A stretch of 42,751 nt of DNA from [Lactobacillus] rogosae (GTDB taxonomy: Bacteria > Bacillota > Clostridia > Lachnospirales > Lachnospiraceae): assembly GCA_900112995.1 (NCBI GenBank), contig FONU01000026.1:1-42751 (forward strand), read 5' to 3'. Numbering within the stretch: the first letter of the stretch is position 1; every line of letters starts with the position of its first letter. A program made the translations under genes and the position numbers. This document shows, one piece after another, positions 42,728-42,751 of this stretch. The notes beneath the pieces were generated by a model that saw only the letters and a program-made list of their open reading frames with translations, did no database searches and had not been told where the DNA came from.

Positions 42728-42751
42728 TGCTTTTCTCACAAGTAAAAGCTT

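Noticed and set aside
1-42751. tRNA or rRNA gene serving as integration site
   Set aside because: None was recognised in the window; the element uses a protein gene instead.

Overview
The window is low-GC Bacillota DNA from a spore former, most likely a Lachnospiraceae-type gut anaerobe. Evidence: a spoIIR gene, a Thr T-box leader before thrS, a GntR-ispE pair, strong GGAGG ribosome sites and AT-rich core codon use. The genus cannot be fixed from the sequence. About 1-31.1 kb is accessory DNA; 31.5 kb to the end is chromosomal core.

Left accessory part (1-6333): the 3' end of an IS3-family element sits in a RepA_N-like gene, followed by a coiled-coil protein gene, a gene-free stretch with several hairpins, and the 3' part of a very large STAND NTPase gene read leftward.

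Integrated element (about 6334-23098, 16.8 kb, more GC-rich than its flanks): a large serine recombinase at the left edge, tnpW, a cluster of GTCAACC repeats, a VapE-like helicase, a CHC2 zinc-finger primase, a MobQ-type relaxase whose expected ATG is ATA, DUF3847, an IncQ-like oriT, a small Cys protein, an excisionase and a DUF6076 gene. The cargo is a two-component system plus an FtsX-type ABC exporter set (ATPase, two paralogous permeases, small membrane proteins). Conserved boxes at fixed spacing before the -10 link the regulator to three promoters.

The main discovery is that this element splits one gene. The 5' part (23099-23629) encodes a PD-(D/E)xK nuclease domain and the 3' part (2203-6330) the STAND NTPase plus helical repeats. 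Joining them at the CTG shared by both element ends (CAG in the gene) gives one open frame of about 1553 codons, an Avs-like defence protein. Excision by the element's own recombinase would restore the gene, so the insertion could act as a reversible switch.

Second defence locus (24063-31060): a leftward operon of HTH regulator, GIY-YIG/DUF2075 helicase, MazG, HNH nuclease, second MazG-like enzyme, PLD/DEAD helicase with DUF3427, and NUDIX. A good promoter overlaps two direct repeats spaced three helical turns apart. The last two genes are broken by an in-frame TGA, a deletion and a frameshift, so the island is partly decayed.

Core part: thrS (without TGS domain) with T-box, a DUF1934 gene, spoIIR, a 141-nt long hairpin, a GntR regulator, ispE, a MATE exporter divergent from an AraC regulator, a conserved unknown gene, and a membrane-anchored LuxR regulator. 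Upstream of the LuxR gene is a tandem 78-bp repeat array of paired hairpins, each with a TATAAT.
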